A DNA stretch of 64,000 nt from Chryseobacterium sp. JM1 (GCF_000737715.1 NZ_JPRN01000015.1:46691-110690), one strand, 5' to 3'. Positions 33,533 to 42,274 are shown, counted from the stretch's first letter. Notes: generated by a model not told the origin, from the sequence alone. Program-made: numbers and translations.

Positions 33533-34110
33533 GTATTCAGGGACCATTTTTTTCGTATTCTGCTTACGGTTTCGGGAGCGAGGCCAAGATAAGAAGCGAT
33601 AAGATTATGCGGAACCCTTTTGATGATTTCCGGGTTCTTTTGGGCAAACTGCATATATTTTTCTTCTGCTGTAAAGCTGTTGGAAACCATCAGTCGGTAA
33701 TCTTTTGTGACCAGACTGTTTTGATACAGAATCCTGAAATAGCGATCCATTACAGGTATTTCCAGCATCATTCTTTCATAACCCTCCAGGGTGATCATCA
33801 ATACTTCCGTTTCTTCTACCGCATCAATATTCAGAATTGCTTTTTCCTGATGAATAAAACTGTTGAAATCAGAAATCCACCATCCTTCGAAGGCAAACAT
33901 ATTGATCCGTTCGTTTCCTTTTTCATCTAAAACATAAGATTTGAGCAGGCCTTTACTTACAAATGAAAGACATTTGCAAATATCACCTTCCTGTAACAGA
34001 TATTGCTTTTTACGTAATTTTTTGGACGTAAAGAAAGATGGGATCTTATGGCTCTGTTCTTCGGAAAGCTCAACTTTGTTTTGGATATGGGAAAGAAGGA
34101 TGTCAAACAT
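33529..34110 (-). CDS. Crp/Fnr family transcriptional regulator
   Basis: 193 residues. The N-terminal cyclic-nucleotide-binding-like domain has the pattern KKQYLLQEGDICKCLSFVSKGLLKSY. The C-terminal recognition helix is YLGLAPETVSRIRK, whose ExxSR pattern is the one by which FNR reads TTGAT. No N-terminal Cys cluster is present, so it is not an Fe-S FNR. It lies directly upstream of the PRISE gene, whose promoter has two FNR-like boxes, so it most likely activates that gene. Its own promoter is TATTTTTG at 34127-34134 (minus strand). Confidence 0.87.
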   Translation of the reverse strand: MFDILLSHIQNKVELSEEQSHKIPSFFTSKKLRKKQYLLQEGDICKCLSFVSKGLLKSYVLDEKGNERINMFAFEGWWISDFNSFIHQEKAILNIDAVEETEVLMITLEGYERMMLEIPVMDRYFRILYQNSLVTKDYRLMVSNSFTAEEKYMQFAQKNPEIIKRVPHNLIASYLGLAPETVSRIRKKWSLNT

Positions 34111-34126
34111 CAGGAAAATATTTATT

Positions 34127-34134
34127 CAAAAATA
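34127..34134 (-). promoter_or_regulatory. Promoter -7 element of the Crp/Fnr gene
   Basis: CAAAAATA on the plus strand is TATTTTTG on the minus strand, 17 bp before the ATG at 34110. Confidence 0.4.
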
Positions 34135-34158
34135 CTACATTCAAAGCAGTCTGTTCTT

Positions 34159-34614
34159 TCATTTTTCAAAATCATAAAAATTGATCCCGACTTCTTCATT
34201 CTTTACTTTCACAACTCTTGTATCTAACGGATAGAAAATAAATTCTCCGGCACCGCGAATCCTGGCATCCAAAAGATGTCCAGCCAAAGCCGTATAATCC
34301 TCTCGCCCAAGTGTAATATGCATATGAAGCGCCGGTTTTCCATCGATCTCAGAAACATTTCCGGAAATATTGGTTACTTCCATCTGCTCATGAAAAGTTT
34401 TATCGACATACTTTTTATCGGAAGGTTTAAAAAATCGAAGGGTAGCTTCGCTGACAGCACCAATACCCGTGATTTCGCCAGCCTGTATATTCTGACTTTT
34501 AACAAAATCAGTCAAAGCCTCAACGATACTTGATTGGTCTTTGATGCTGACAATATAAATAGGTCCTGTTTTTCTTGCAGACCAGTTATCTCCTTTAAAA
34601 TTTTGTGTATCCAT
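34159..34614 (-). CDS. PPC (DUF296) domain protein
   Basis: 151 residues, one PPC/DUF296 domain: IYIVSIKDQSSIVEALTDFVKSQNIQAGEITGIGAVSEATLRFF, HMHITLGREDYTALAGHLLDARI and AGEFIFYPLD. In plants the domain occurs in AT-hook proteins; bacterial stand-alone PPC proteins form trimers of unknown function. The conserved His residues of HMHITLG may bind metal. It is a single gene with its own TATTTTTG element at 34646-34653 (minus strand). Confidence 0.85.
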   Translation of the reverse strand: MDTQNFKGDNWSARKTGPIYIVSIKDQSSIVEALTDFVKSQNIQAGEITGIGAVSEATLRFFKPSDKKYVDKTFHEQMEVTNISGNVSEIDGKPALHMHITLGREDYTALAGHLLDARIRGAGEFIFYPLDTRVVKVKNEEVGINFYDFEK

Positions 34615-34645
34615 CCTGTCTATCGTTAAATGCTATTTCTGAGAT

Positions 34646-34653
34646 CAAAAATA
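34646..34653 (-). promoter_or_regulatory. Promoter -7 element of the PPC gene
   Basis: CAAAAATA on the plus strand is TATTTTTG on the minus strand, about 32 bp before the ATG at 34614. Confidence 0.4.
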
Positions 34654-34662
34654 TTTCGTAAT

Positions 34663-35508
34663 TTATTTTTTCAGATAATTGATAATGCCGATCACATCAT
34701 CTTTACCAAAACCTTCATCGTGGGCTGCCTGATACGTTTCACCTAAAACCTTTGATAATGGAAAATCTGCACCTGCATTTTGAGCCAACAGAATATCTTT
34801 AAGCATCAAATCCAAAGCAAATGCAGGATCATAATTATTGTTGATCAATAGAGGCGTTTTTACTTTTGTGGCACCGCTTCCGCTTGCACTTTCATTAATA
34901 ATTTCCAACATCGCTGTACGTTCAATCCCCAGTTTATCAGCAAACAAAACGGTTTCTGCCAACCCCTGATAAATAGCAGAAAGAAAATAGTTGATCGACA
35001 GTTTTCCGGCAATTCCTTTTCCATTTTCGCCCAGATGTTTGACTGCTTTTCCAAGTTTTTCCAGATAAGGCATGGCTCTCTGGAGATCTTTTTCCTCACC
35101 ACCGGCCATTATGATCAGCGTACCTTCTGCAGCCGGCGTGGTGCTTCCTGCTACCGGAGCATCAATGAAAGACCCTTCCTTGATTTTCACGGCTCCCGAA
35201 ATTTCACCGGTTGCCTGCGGAGAAATAGTACTCATATCGATAAAGAGTTTTCCGCTGATATCTGATTTTAAAACGTCTTCATAAACCGCTTTTGCGGCCC
35301 GATCATCAGTAAGCATAGTGAATATGATGCTGTTGTTCTGAACCAGCTCCGAAATTTGAGTATAAACGGTTGATTTTTCTTTAAAACTTTCAGCCTTTTC
35401 GGGTGATCTGTTATAAACTGAGAGCGGAAATCCTGCTTTTTCAAGATTTTTAGCCATAGGATGGCCCATATTTCCTAATCCGATGAATCCAATTTTTTCT
35501 GTCTCCAT
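34663..35508 (-). CDS. NAD(P)-dependent beta-hydroxyacid dehydrogenase family (HIBADH-like)
   Basis: About 281 residues. The Rossmann loop is IGFIGLGNMGHPMAKNLEKAG, the substrate loop is FIDAPVAGSTTPAAEGTL, and the catalytic Lys is in GIAGKLSINYFL (family pattern G..K..NN; here Asn is followed by Tyr). This matches 3-hydroxyisobutyrate dehydrogenase/GLYR relatives, which oxidise beta-hydroxyacids or reduce succinic semialdehyde-type substrates. The start at 35508 (METEKIGF) is used in place of 35523. It is a stand-alone gene upstream of the PPC gene on the same strand. Confidence 0.87.
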   Translation of the reverse strand: METEKIGFIGLGNMGHPMAKNLEKAGFPLSVYNRSPEKAESFKEKSTVYTQISELVQNNSIIFTMLTDDRAAKAVYEDVLKSDISGKLFIDMSTISPQATGEISGAVKIKEGSFIDAPVAGSTTPAAEGTLIIMAGGEEKDLQRAMPYLEKLGKAVKHLGENGKGIAGKLSINYFLSAIYQGLAETVLFADKLGIERTAMLEIINESASGSGATKVKTPLLINNNYDPAFALDLMLKDILLAQNAGADFPLSKVLGETYQAAHDEGFGKDDVIGIINYLKK

Positions 35509-35759
35509 ATTGTATGTGTTCAATTATTGTTAAATCCGGCTTCTTTAGTGAGTAAGCCAAAAGAATGTTAGCGAGAAATTTACAGTACAGAATAAGATCT
35601 AATAGTGTAAACCTGTTCTCTCTGCATCAAAAAACTGACCAAAATTAAGCAACAGATATTAAGTTTTCAATATATCTCTGATGTTTATTTTCTATAATTT
35701 TTTCAGGATAAACTTTTAAAACCGGGAAAACTTACGGAAATTTGCAGCAAATAAAATCA

Positions 35760-36392
35760 ATGAAGATCATAGACATCGAAAACTGGAACCGAAAAGAACA
35801 TTTTGAATTTTTCTCCAAAATGGCAAGCCCGTACTTTGGCTTTACTACTGAAGTGGACTGTACAAAAGCGTATGCCTATGCAAAGGAAAACGGACATTCT
35901 TTTTTCGCAACTTATCTTCACCGGTCGATGGTAGCGGTCAATGCTGTAGATGAATTGAAATTGAGAATCGTAGATGGTCAGGTGGTTTTATACGATGCTA
36001 TTCACGCCGGAACTACGATCGGTAGGGCAGACGGTACTTTCGGTTTTGCATTTATCCCTTTTTCAAAAGATTTCAACGTGTTTAATGCGGTGATGCAGGA
36101 AGAAATAGAAGATGTACAGCGGACATCTGGGATCAGGATGAATAACGGTGAGCTTGGAAAAGATCTCATCAGACATTCAACCATTCCTTGGAATTCTTTC
36201 AGCGCGCTGCTGCATCCTACCAGCTTTAATAATTCGGAATCTGTCCCAAAAATTACATTCGGGAAATTCAGTATCCGCGACGGTAAAAAGTACCTTCCGG
36301 TTTCTGTGGAAGCCCACCATGGACTGGCAGATGGTATTCATCTTGCGAAATATCTGGAGGAGTTTCAGAGACAGCTTGATGGGGAGTTATAA
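35760..36392 (+). CDS. Chloramphenicol acetyltransferase-like acyltransferase (CatA family)
   Basis: About 210 residues, close to type A CAT length. The acyl-transfer histidine is in VEAHHGLADGIHLAKYLEEF, which keeps the HHxxxDG motif; SALLHPTSF and the N-terminal WNRKEHFEFF also match the family. Bacteroidota carry many chromosomal CatA-like proteins without proven chloramphenicol resistance, so acetyl transfer to another alcohol is possible. ATG at 35760 (MKIIDIENW) is preferred to 35742. It converges with the Crp/Fnr gene at 36443. Confidence 0.85.
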   Translation: MKIIDIENWNRKEHFEFFSKMASPYFGFTTEVDCTKAYAYAKENGHSFFATYLHRSMVAVNAVDELKLRIVDGQVVLYDAIHAGTTIGRADGTFGFAFIPFSKDFNVFNAVMQEEIEDVQRTSGIRMNNGELGKDLIRHSTIPWNSFSALLHPTSFNNSESVPKITFGKFSIRDGKKYLPVSVEAHHGLADGIHLAKYLEEFQRQLDGEL

Positions 36393-36442
36393 GTTATGAT
36401 TGATGTGTGGTTATAAATAACTTCCATCATCCATCTTCCTGA

Positions 36443-37036
36443 CTAATACAAAATCTTCCTCTTCTCAATCTTCAGAATCTTCTCTTTTTCCATTGTTTTT
36501 ATAGCTCTGATAACGGTCTCTACGCGGACTCCGGTAAGGGAAGCCAGCTGCTGTCGTGTAAGCGGGATTTCAAAAGAGTAGGGACTTTTGTCTTCCTGAT
36601 AGCTTTTGAGATAATCCATGAGCTGTTTCAGTTTCAGCATGGGATTCTGAAAAGAGAGGTTATACAGCATGATGTATTTGTAGTACATTCTTTCGGCCAT
36701 ACATTGATAGACATTCAGGGAAACGTCCTGATTTTCCTTGATTAAATTCAAAAAATTGGATTTGGGAAGTCTTATAATATGAGAATCCTTTATGGCAATA
36801 GCATTCATAGGATAAGGACGGTCTACAAACAGCAGCGACTCGCCGAAACTGTGTCCTCCGGAAAATATATTCTGAATAAATTCCTTTCCAGCTTCTGTAT
36901 AATTGTTGAGTTTGATCTGCCCCTTTTCAATCTGGTAATAAAACGTGGAAAATTCGCCTTCCCGGAAAATAATATCTCCCGGTTTATATTCTTTGGTTTC
37001 TGCTCCAAATGAAAAGAGTACATCTTCAGCAATCAT
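36443..37036 (-). CDS. Crp/Fnr family transcriptional regulator
   Basis: 197 residues. The cyclic-nucleotide-binding-like domain contains YKPGDIIFREGEFSTFYYQIEKGQIKL and GGHSFGESLLFVDRPYP. The C-terminal winged helix has LTRQQLASLTGVRVETVIRAIKTMEKEK. The recognition helix ETVIR differs from the ETVSR type of the regulator at 33529. A palindrome at 37061-37076 just upstream suggests self-control. The effector is unknown. Confidence 0.88.
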   Translation of the reverse strand: MIAEDVLFSFGAETKEYKPGDIIFREGEFSTFYYQIEKGQIKLNNYTEAGKEFIQNIFSGGHSFGESLLFVDRPYPMNAIAIKDSHIIRLPKSNFLNLIKENQDVSLNVYQCMAERMYYKYIMLYNLSFQNPMLKLKQLMDYLKSYQEDKSPYSFEIPLTRQQLASLTGVRVETVIRAIKTMEKEKILKIEKRKILY

Positions 37037-37060
37037 AAATGTGAAAGGTTAATTAAAATT

Positions 37061-37076
37061 TTAAACAAATGTTTAA
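37061..37076. promoter_or_regulatory. Palindromic operator upstream of the Crp/Fnr gene
   Basis: TTAAACAAATGTTTAA, with 7-bp arms and a 2-bp centre, lies 25 bp upstream of the start at 37036. It is a candidate autoregulatory site. Confidence 0.45.
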
Positions 37077-37672
37077 CCATGGATGTGTTTCATTATGTCA
37101 TCAACAGAAAAGCCCCAAATTTCAATAATGTAAAGAAAGTTTAATTTCAATGAGTTTTTTCAAAACCCGGTACCATTTACATACCACAGAATAAAGCTTC
37201 AATTTCGCCTGGAAACATCCGTAAATCTTATTCCAGGCATAGAATAAAATCCTGGAAAATATTGATTAGGATCATAAAAACGGGATTTACAATCTTCTAA
37301 ATTTGTTTAAAATAAATAAATGAGCAGTTCAATTTCAAAACTCGGTTCAAAATAGAACAAATACAGTGTTTATAGGCATGGCGTGGTATGTATGTGGTAT
37401 TTTAATTGTGTAAAATTTTAATCATTTTTTATTTCTTTGTTTGTTTTAAAAATAATTGAAAAGAAGAACTTCAGTTAGAGAATTTTTAAGAACAAATGTT
37501 GAAACTATAAAAAGTATTACGCAGATTATTGAGTTATAAAAAATGAAATGGAAACATGCAGTCTTAAGCCTCCCTTTAAAAACAGCTGTTATACAATAGC
37601 CAGAGAAGAAGAATTTGTACTGGTGCTGCCCGTTTAAAGGCATCAGAAATAAGTAGAGATGAGAAAAATATT
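37077..37672. other. Intergenic region without a supported gene
   Basis: About 600 bp, AT-rich, between the divergent Crp/Fnr gene and the small HTH gene. Only very short frames occur. From about 37577 the frame of the next gene is open (after a TAA) and reads through to its ATG at 37673, with coding-like residues such as KASEISRDEKN. The start of that gene could therefore be further upstream at a non-ATG codon. Confidence 0.4.
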
Positions 37673-38014
37673 ATGAAAAACGAAAAACCGCAATCCAATT
37701 TAGAAGATTTGAACCAAAAAATTTTAGTGCAGGACGATATCATGGCATTGGCTAAAGAAAATTCTCCGCGCCTGTTGAATAAATTCAGATTAGTGTATCC
37801 GGATTTTTTTGACAAGATCACGAATGTACATCCCAATCTCAAAAATTCTGAACTGATTTTCTGCATTTACCTGAAACTCAACTTTACCACCAAGGAAATT
37901 GCGACTTATACTTTTGTGACTCCAAAAGCCATTCAGAACAGGAAAAACAGGATACGGAAAAAACTCAGTATTCCTTCCGATCTGGATATTTACAAATGGT
38001 TTAATGATCTTTAA
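37673..38014 (+). CDS. Small stand-alone LuxR-like HTH protein
   Basis: 113 residues. The C-terminal half NLKNSELIFCIYLKLNFTTKEIATYTFVTPKAIQNRKNRIRKKLSI-type segment has the GerE/LuxR-like fold that ends long TPR-containing regulators of Bacteroidota (pattern L...EL..C..I.LN.S.KEIA). Here it occurs without TPRs or a membrane segment, so it is either a reduced regulator or the tail of a decayed longer gene. No neighbour is an obvious target. Confidence 0.65.
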   Translation: MKNEKPQSNLEDLNQKILVQDDIMALAKENSPRLLNKFRLVYPDFFDKITNVHPNLKNSELIFCIYLKLNFTTKEIATYTFVTPKAIQNRKNRIRKKLSIPSDLDIYKWFNDL

Positions 38015-38033
38015 ACCTAATTTTTGAATCAGA

Positions 38034-38765
38034 TTATATTTGGATTACTGCTTTGTCCAGATCATGGTAAAGCAGTATTTTCCATTGCTCCTCGGCTGCT
38101 TTTTTCTGCCATTCCAGCCTTAATTCCATGGCTTTTCTACCGTCGAAATCGCTTTTATATGCCAGATGGTATTTCAGATAAGATTCCTGAGGAAGGTCAT
38201 CTGCTCCATAAAAGACGGTCTCATTATTTTCACAGATCCAGAATACCTGCATAAAAGGGGTATGGCCGCCCACTACTTCAAAAGAAATTTCATCACTGAT
38301 TTTCCCCTGATCTTCATCCATCCATACAATATTGGGCAGGGTAATCAGCTTTTCCAGAATGTCAAAATCAAAAGAAGGATTCCCTTGATTTTCCATGGCA
38401 AAAGCCAGTTCACGTTTCTGAATATATATTTGTGCATTTGGAAAAGTGGGTACAAAACCATTGTCAGTCTTTTGTATACTGCCGTCGATATGATCTTTGT
38501 GAAGATGTGAGAGCAGGAGCTTGGTGATTTGTTCAGGCTTAATATTTTCTTGTTCCAGTAATTCAGAGACTGCGGTCTTTCCGTCTGCATTTTTCCATCC
38601 GATACCGGCATCAAGAAGTATATAATCATGATCTGTAATGATCAGAAACGGCTGCACAGACATTCTGATTCCTTTTGCGGTATCAAAATTTTCATCAGTT
38701 AAAAGCGTAAAATCTTTTGTTCTGCTAGCCGAGAAATTGCCTTCTTTAAGCGGGATAATTTTCAT
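38034..38765 (-). CDS. MBL-fold metallo-hydrolase
   Basis: About 243 residues. The zinc motif HLHKDH occurs in LLLSHLHKDHIDG, followed by GGHTPFMQVFWIC, YGADDLPQES and a C-terminal LLYHDLDKAVI. This matches the AHL-lactonase/quorum-quenching-like branch of the fold by layout, but the substrate is not known. The start at 38765 (MKIIPLKEGNFS) is preferred since the 16 residues upstream are not family-like. It is cytoplasmic and a single gene. Confidence 0.85.
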   Translation of the reverse strand: MKIIPLKEGNFSASRTKDFTLLTDENFDTAKGIRMSVQPFLIITDHDYILLDAGIGWKNADGKTAVSELLEQENIKPEQITKLLLSHLHKDHIDGSIQKTDNGFVPTFPNAQIYIQKRELAFAMENQGNPSFDFDILEKLITLPNIVWMDEDQGKISDEISFEVVGGHTPFMQVFWICENNETVFYGADDLPQESYLKYHLAYKSDFDGRKAMELRLEWQKKAAEEQWKILLYHDLDKAVIQI

Positions 38766-38840
38766 TCTGCAAATTTCCCTATTATTTCTAAAACCTGAAA
38801 ACCTTTTTTTCAATAGAAACTATCGGAAAAAACAATGAAG

Positions 38841-39590
38841 TTACCAGCTGTTAAGCCCGTTTTCCATAGCTTTAACGTAATTCTCTTCATCAAAAGAGTA
38901 GAGGTCAGGTGCTTTGTGGGCACCACCACGTCTTTGCTCTTCAAGTTTTTTAAGAATACCAAGGTTTTTTATTTTACGGTAAAAATTCCCACGATTCAGC
39001 TCTTTTCCTAAAACAGCTTCGTACAATTTCTGCAGTTCCGGAAGGGTGAATTTTTCAGGAAGAAGATTTCGGCCAATAGGTTTTGTGGATATTTTCTGTC
39101 TCAGGGTAAATAAAGCTTTCTGGATAATTTCATAATGATCCATTCCAAATTCCAGCTCTGGCAATTGGCTTATAAAGACCCATTCGCAGGTCTCACTGAA
39201 CTCATCGGGAATCAGGCGAAACCTTGAAGGACTGTACAATGCGTAATATCCTACAGTAACAAAGCGCTGTTTCTGGAAAAGGGTATCATCAAAATCTTCG
39301 AAATGAAACTCACTTCTGTTTTTCTTTCCAAATACACCGAATTCTTCAAGATACACATCCGTTACTCCCGATCTTTCTTTCAAAATTCTTTTGACTGCGT
39401 CATCCAGATCTTCATCCTTTTTTACGTAACCGCCGGGAAGCAGCCATTTTTGTCTGTAATTGGTTTTCAAAAGAAGAACTTTAAGTTCATTATGCTCAAA
39501 CCCGAAAATAACCGGATCAGCTGAAATATGAGGCAGAAAAACCTCTTTTGCCGCGATTGACTGCTGTAAAAGCTGTTGTTTAGAATCCAT
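38841..39590 (-). CDS. NrtR-like Nudix-domain regulator
   Basis: 249 residues. The N-terminal Nudix fold has a box GGYVKKDEDLDDAVKRILKERSG in which the REUxEE core is changed to RILKER, so hydrolysis is probably lost. The C-terminus (about 165-245) is a winged helix: FTLPELQKLYEAVLGKELNRGNFYRKIKNLGIL. This is the plan of NrtR regulators, which sense ADP-ribose-type ligands. An inverted repeat at 39610-39629 upstream is a likely operator. No NAD or sugar genes adjoin, so its targets are not visible here. Confidence 0.85.
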   Translation of the reverse strand: MDSKQQLLQQSIAAKEVFLPHISADPVIFGFEHNELKVLLLKTNYRQKWLLPGGYVKKDEDLDDAVKRILKERSGVTDVYLEEFGVFGKKNRSEFHFEDFDDTLFQKQRFVTVGYYALYSPSRFRLIPDEFSETCEWVFISQLPELEFGMDHYEIIQKALFTLRQKISTKPIGRNLLPEKFTLPELQKLYEAVLGKELNRGNFYRKIKNLGILKKLEEQRRGGAHKAPDLYSFDEENYVKAMENGLNSW

Positions 39591-39609
39591 GGAACCTGTG
39601 TGAAATGTG

Positions 39610-39629
39610 TTTAGTACAAATGTGCTAAA
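39610..39629. promoter_or_regulatory. Inverted repeat upstream of the NrtR-like gene
   Basis: TTTAGTACA (39610-39618) and TGTGCTAAA (39621-39629) are inverted with one mismatch, 20 bp before the start codon. It fits an autoregulatory operator. Confidence 0.5.
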
Positions 39630-39911
39630 AAAAAATGAATTTTCACCAAAAATCCTTTAAATAAAGGTATTTAATATAGTTGGGACTAAATAAAATGAAT
39701 AAAAAAAATAGCGTTATAAAATATTAACAGTTATTTTTCCGTTACAGATATACACAAAACCCGCGGCTGACTTTCTGTAAAGCTGTTGATGACGAAAAAT
39801 CTCCCTCTATTCCTGCCTGTAAATTATTTTAAGATTAAATGCCATAGTTGATTGAAAGAGGTCGTTTCCAAACGGTCTCTTTTTTTATTAATTATTAACT
39901 CAATTTATTAA

Positions 39912-40341
39912 TAATCTCCCGCAGATTTAACAGATTCCCCAGATGTTTTCGCATATTATTCAGTATAAAGATCTTTGATTTTTCTTAAAGCTTTTGTGAC
40001 TTTCTGTGTGGTTGTTTTTTTAACCACGGATTTCACAGATTTTCACAGATGTTTTCGTATATTATTCAGTATAAAAATCTTTGATTTTTTCTTGAAGCTT
40101 ATGTGATCTTCTTATTTTCATAGGATTTAAACTTCAAGTAACTTAAGTGTTAAAAGCTTTTGTGACTTCATTTGTGTTTTTTTAACCACTGATTTTACAG
40201 ATTTTCACAGATGTTTGCGCATATTGTCCGGTATAAAAATCTTTGATTTTTTCATCAAGCTTATGTGATCTTCTAATATTCAAAGTATTAAACTACAATT
40301 AACTTAAGAGTAAAAGCTTTTGTCACTCTTTTGTGGTTAAA
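39912..40341. repeat. Tandem intergenic repeat of about 160 bp, partial third copy
   Basis: Copies begin near 39912 (shorter), 40021 and 40183. The shared order is TTAACCACGGATTT, ACAGATTTTCACAGATG, GTATAAAAATCTTTGATTTT, AAGCTTATGTGATCTTCT and AAAGCTTTTGTGACTT. The same head block occurs inverted at 63904-63939. No ORF; it fills most of the 958-bp gap before the MFS gene. Confidence 0.75.
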
Positions 40342-40519
40342 GAAATAAAAAGTATATGTTAAATAACAAAACGATAAGGTTTGATTGAGTTAGACTAAGT
40401 TTTTTAATTTCTTTACCTTTGTCCTTCTTAAAAAAAAGGTGGTATTTCCGATTGAATGTATTAATTGAATCATTCATGATTAACAATTTGGAATGCCTCT
40501 TATTCATTAATTCTATTCT

Positions 40520-40527
40520 TACATTTG
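40520..40527 (+). promoter_or_regulatory. Promoter -7 element of MFS gene
   Basis: TACATTTG matches TAnnTTTG. It contains the TTG at 40525 that could be read as a start; a promoter here makes the ATG at 40549 the proper start. Confidence 0.5.
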
Positions 40528-40548
40528 AAGTCAAATTTTAATTCAACT

Positions 40549-41745
40549 ATGCAGGCGAGCAATACGAACGGTATTTCAAGAACAGTAATCTGGCTTATGG
40601 CCATCATCTCGGGTCTTGTGGTAGCCAATAACTATTATAACCAGCCTTTACTGGCCCTTATTTCCGACGATCTACATGTTTCTGAAAGTGCTGCAAGCCG
40701 GATTTCTGTACTGACACAGATAGGATATGCCTTGGGATTGTTGCTGCTCGTACCTTTGGGAGATAAATTTTTCCGTAAAAAACTTATCTTGATTGATCTG
40801 TTTTTGGTTTTTGGATCATTATTGTGGATGACATTCGCGACTCAACTATGGATGCTGTACGCAGCCAGCCTGTTGATTGGAGCTACTTCTGTAATCCCTC
40901 AATTATTTATACCGATCGCCGCTGAATTGTCCTCAGATAAAGAAAAATCTTCCAATATCGGAGTCGTAATGTCTGGATTGTTGTTAGGAATTCTTTTATC
41001 CCGTTTTATCGGTGGAATTGTTGGCGATGTATGGGGCTGGAGAGCGATGTTCGGTATTGCGGCAGGGCTGATGATTCTGGTTTGGATTGCGGTGTATAAA
41101 ATGTTACCTGAAATGCAGCCAAATTTCAAAGGAACTTACAGAGAATTAATGAAATCTGTAGCTCATCTGGCTAAAACACAACCTATTCTGCAGCTGGCTT
41201 CATTCCGTGGGGCGATGGCGTTCGGATCGATGTGTGCCTTATTTACAACATTGGTCTTTCATATGGAAAAACCGCCTTTTAATGCAGGATCTTCTGTAGT
41301 GGGAAGTTTCGGACTGGCCGGAGCTGTAGGCGCTTTGGCGGCTGCAAAAGTTGGAAAACTCCAGAAATATCTGGACATTAACCGAATCATTTTGTATTCG
41401 CTTTTTATTGTGGTAGGAAGCTGGGCTTTCACTTATTTTGCGGGTGAAACGTATTGGGGACTGATCGTTGGCGTTATTCTGGTGGATCTTGGGGTACAGT
41501 CGAGCCATATCATGAACCAGACCAATTATTTTTTAATTAAATCCAATGCGGTCAACAGATTAAATACCGTTTATATGGTTTCTTATTTTATTGGCGGATC
41601 ATTGGGGACATGGCTGGCTTCTGTGGCCTGGCAATATGCTCAATGGTCTGGTGTCTGCTTGGTAGGGGCATCTTTCGGGCTGCTTGCGATCATTGCTCAC
41701 GTCCTGTTTTGCAATAAAGTCAATGCATCTCAGCCTAAAACTTAG
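40549..41745 (+). CDS. MFS transporter, YnfM-like
   Basis: About 398 residues with 12 membrane segments. VVANNYYNQPLLALISDDL in helix 1 and GDKFFRKKLILIDL (motif A region) match the YnfM/YgaY-like family of H+-coupled exporters, with GGIVGDVWGWRAMF in the middle. ATG at 40549 is taken, since the upstream TTG lies within the promoter. The 3' end overlaps the end of the convergent HxlR gene by 11 bp. The substrate is unknown. Confidence 0.85.
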   Translation: MQASNTNGISRTVIWLMAIISGLVVANNYYNQPLLALISDDLHVSESAASRISVLTQIGYALGLLLLVPLGDKFFRKKLILIDLFLVFGSLLWMTFATQLWMLYAASLLIGATSVIPQLFIPIAAELSSDKEKSSNIGVVMSGLLLGILLSRFIGGIVGDVWGWRAMFGIAAGLMILVWIAVYKMLPEMQPNFKGTYRELMKSVAHLAKTQPILQLASFRGAMAFGSMCALFTTLVFHMEKPPFNAGSSVVGSFGLAGAVGALAAAKVGKLQKYLDINRIILYSLFIVVGSWAFTYFAGETYWGLIVGVILVDLGVQSSHIMNQTNYFLIKSNAVNRLNTVYMVSYFIGGSLGTWLASVAWQYAQWSGVCLVGASFGLLAIIAHVLFCNKVNASQPKT

Positions 41746-42115
41746 CCTCAACTTCACTGCTTTGAACTAAGTCTCTGTGCTTATTTCCCCATTTTTCCAG
41801 GTCTTCCCAGATAGGGATCAGTTCCCGTGCTATATTCGTAAGTTCATAGTCTACTCTTGGCGGAACTTCGGCGTGTACGGTTCGTTTCACCAGACCTTCT
41901 TTTTCGAGTTCTCTCAACTGTAAGGTAAGCATCCGTTCAGTGATTCCGCAGATCCGGTCCCGGACTTCGCTGAAACGCAGTTTTCCGTCTTTCAATCTGT
42001 TTAAAATCAAAAGTTTCCATCTTCCTCCGATTTTGCAGACGGCATAAGACAGATCACATTCCTGTATGTACTTTTTATTGATGTTGTTCGTCGAATTTTC
42101 CTTTATTTTCCCCAT
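41735..42115 (-). CDS. HxlR family transcriptional regulator
   Basis: 126 residues, winged helix of the HxlR/DUF24 type: CDLSYAVCKIGGRWKLLILNRL, LRFSEVRDRICGITERMLTLQLRELEKEGLV and VPPRVDYELT. The conserved N-terminal Cys of CDLSYAV is the redox- or aldehyde-sensing residue in relatives. It is divergent from the alpha/beta-hydrolase-MFS pair. Palindromes in the shared region and before the FrnE-like gene at 44474 are likely sites. Its -7 element is TACATTTG on the minus strand (42160-42167). Confidence 0.88.
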   Translation of the reverse strand: MGKIKENSTNNINKKYIQECDLSYAVCKIGGRWKLLILNRLKDGKLRFSEVRDRICGITERMLTLQLRELEKEGLVKRTVHAEVPPRVDYELTNIARELIPIWEDLEKWGNKHRDLVQSSEVEAKF

Positions 42116-42118
42116 AGC

Positions 42119-42187
42119 TTACAAATTTGTTAGTACCATACAATTCGCTGTATACAGTGCAAATGTAAGGTTTGAAAATTAATTTTG
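42119..42187. promoter_or_regulatory. HxlR-alpha/beta-hydrolase divergent control region
   Basis: It holds TTACAAATTTGTTA (42119-42132), the perfect palindrome CTGTATACAG (42148-42157), the minus-strand -7 element (CAAATGTA, 42160-42167) and the plus-strand -7 element TAATTTTG (42180-42187). The TTG at 42185 is part of this promoter and not a start codon. Confidence 0.55.
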
Positions 42188-42274
42188 TCCTCAGAAACTG
42201 AAAATAAACATCAGTTGGGTAACAATAGCGCTCACGTTCCCCCGAAAATAGTATTAACAGGAAAATTTAAAAAA

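Noticed and set aside
33529..34110. Oxygen-sensing Fe-S FNR
   Set aside because: No N-terminal cluster of four Cys residues is present, although the recognition helix is FNR-like.
37320..37355. Tiny frame MSSSISKLGSK that resembles the leader of Bacteroidota ribosomal peptides
   Set aside because: Only 11 residues, no core peptide, no maturation or export gene nearby. Chance is the simpler reading.
40525..40548. TTG start for the MFS gene
   Set aside because: The TTG is the end of TACATTTG, an exact TAnnTTTG promoter element. ATG at 40549 is the better start.
42185..42274. TTG start and 30 extra residues for the alpha/beta hydrolase
   Set aside because: The TTG lies inside the TAATTTTG promoter element, and the N-terminal extension is not family-like.
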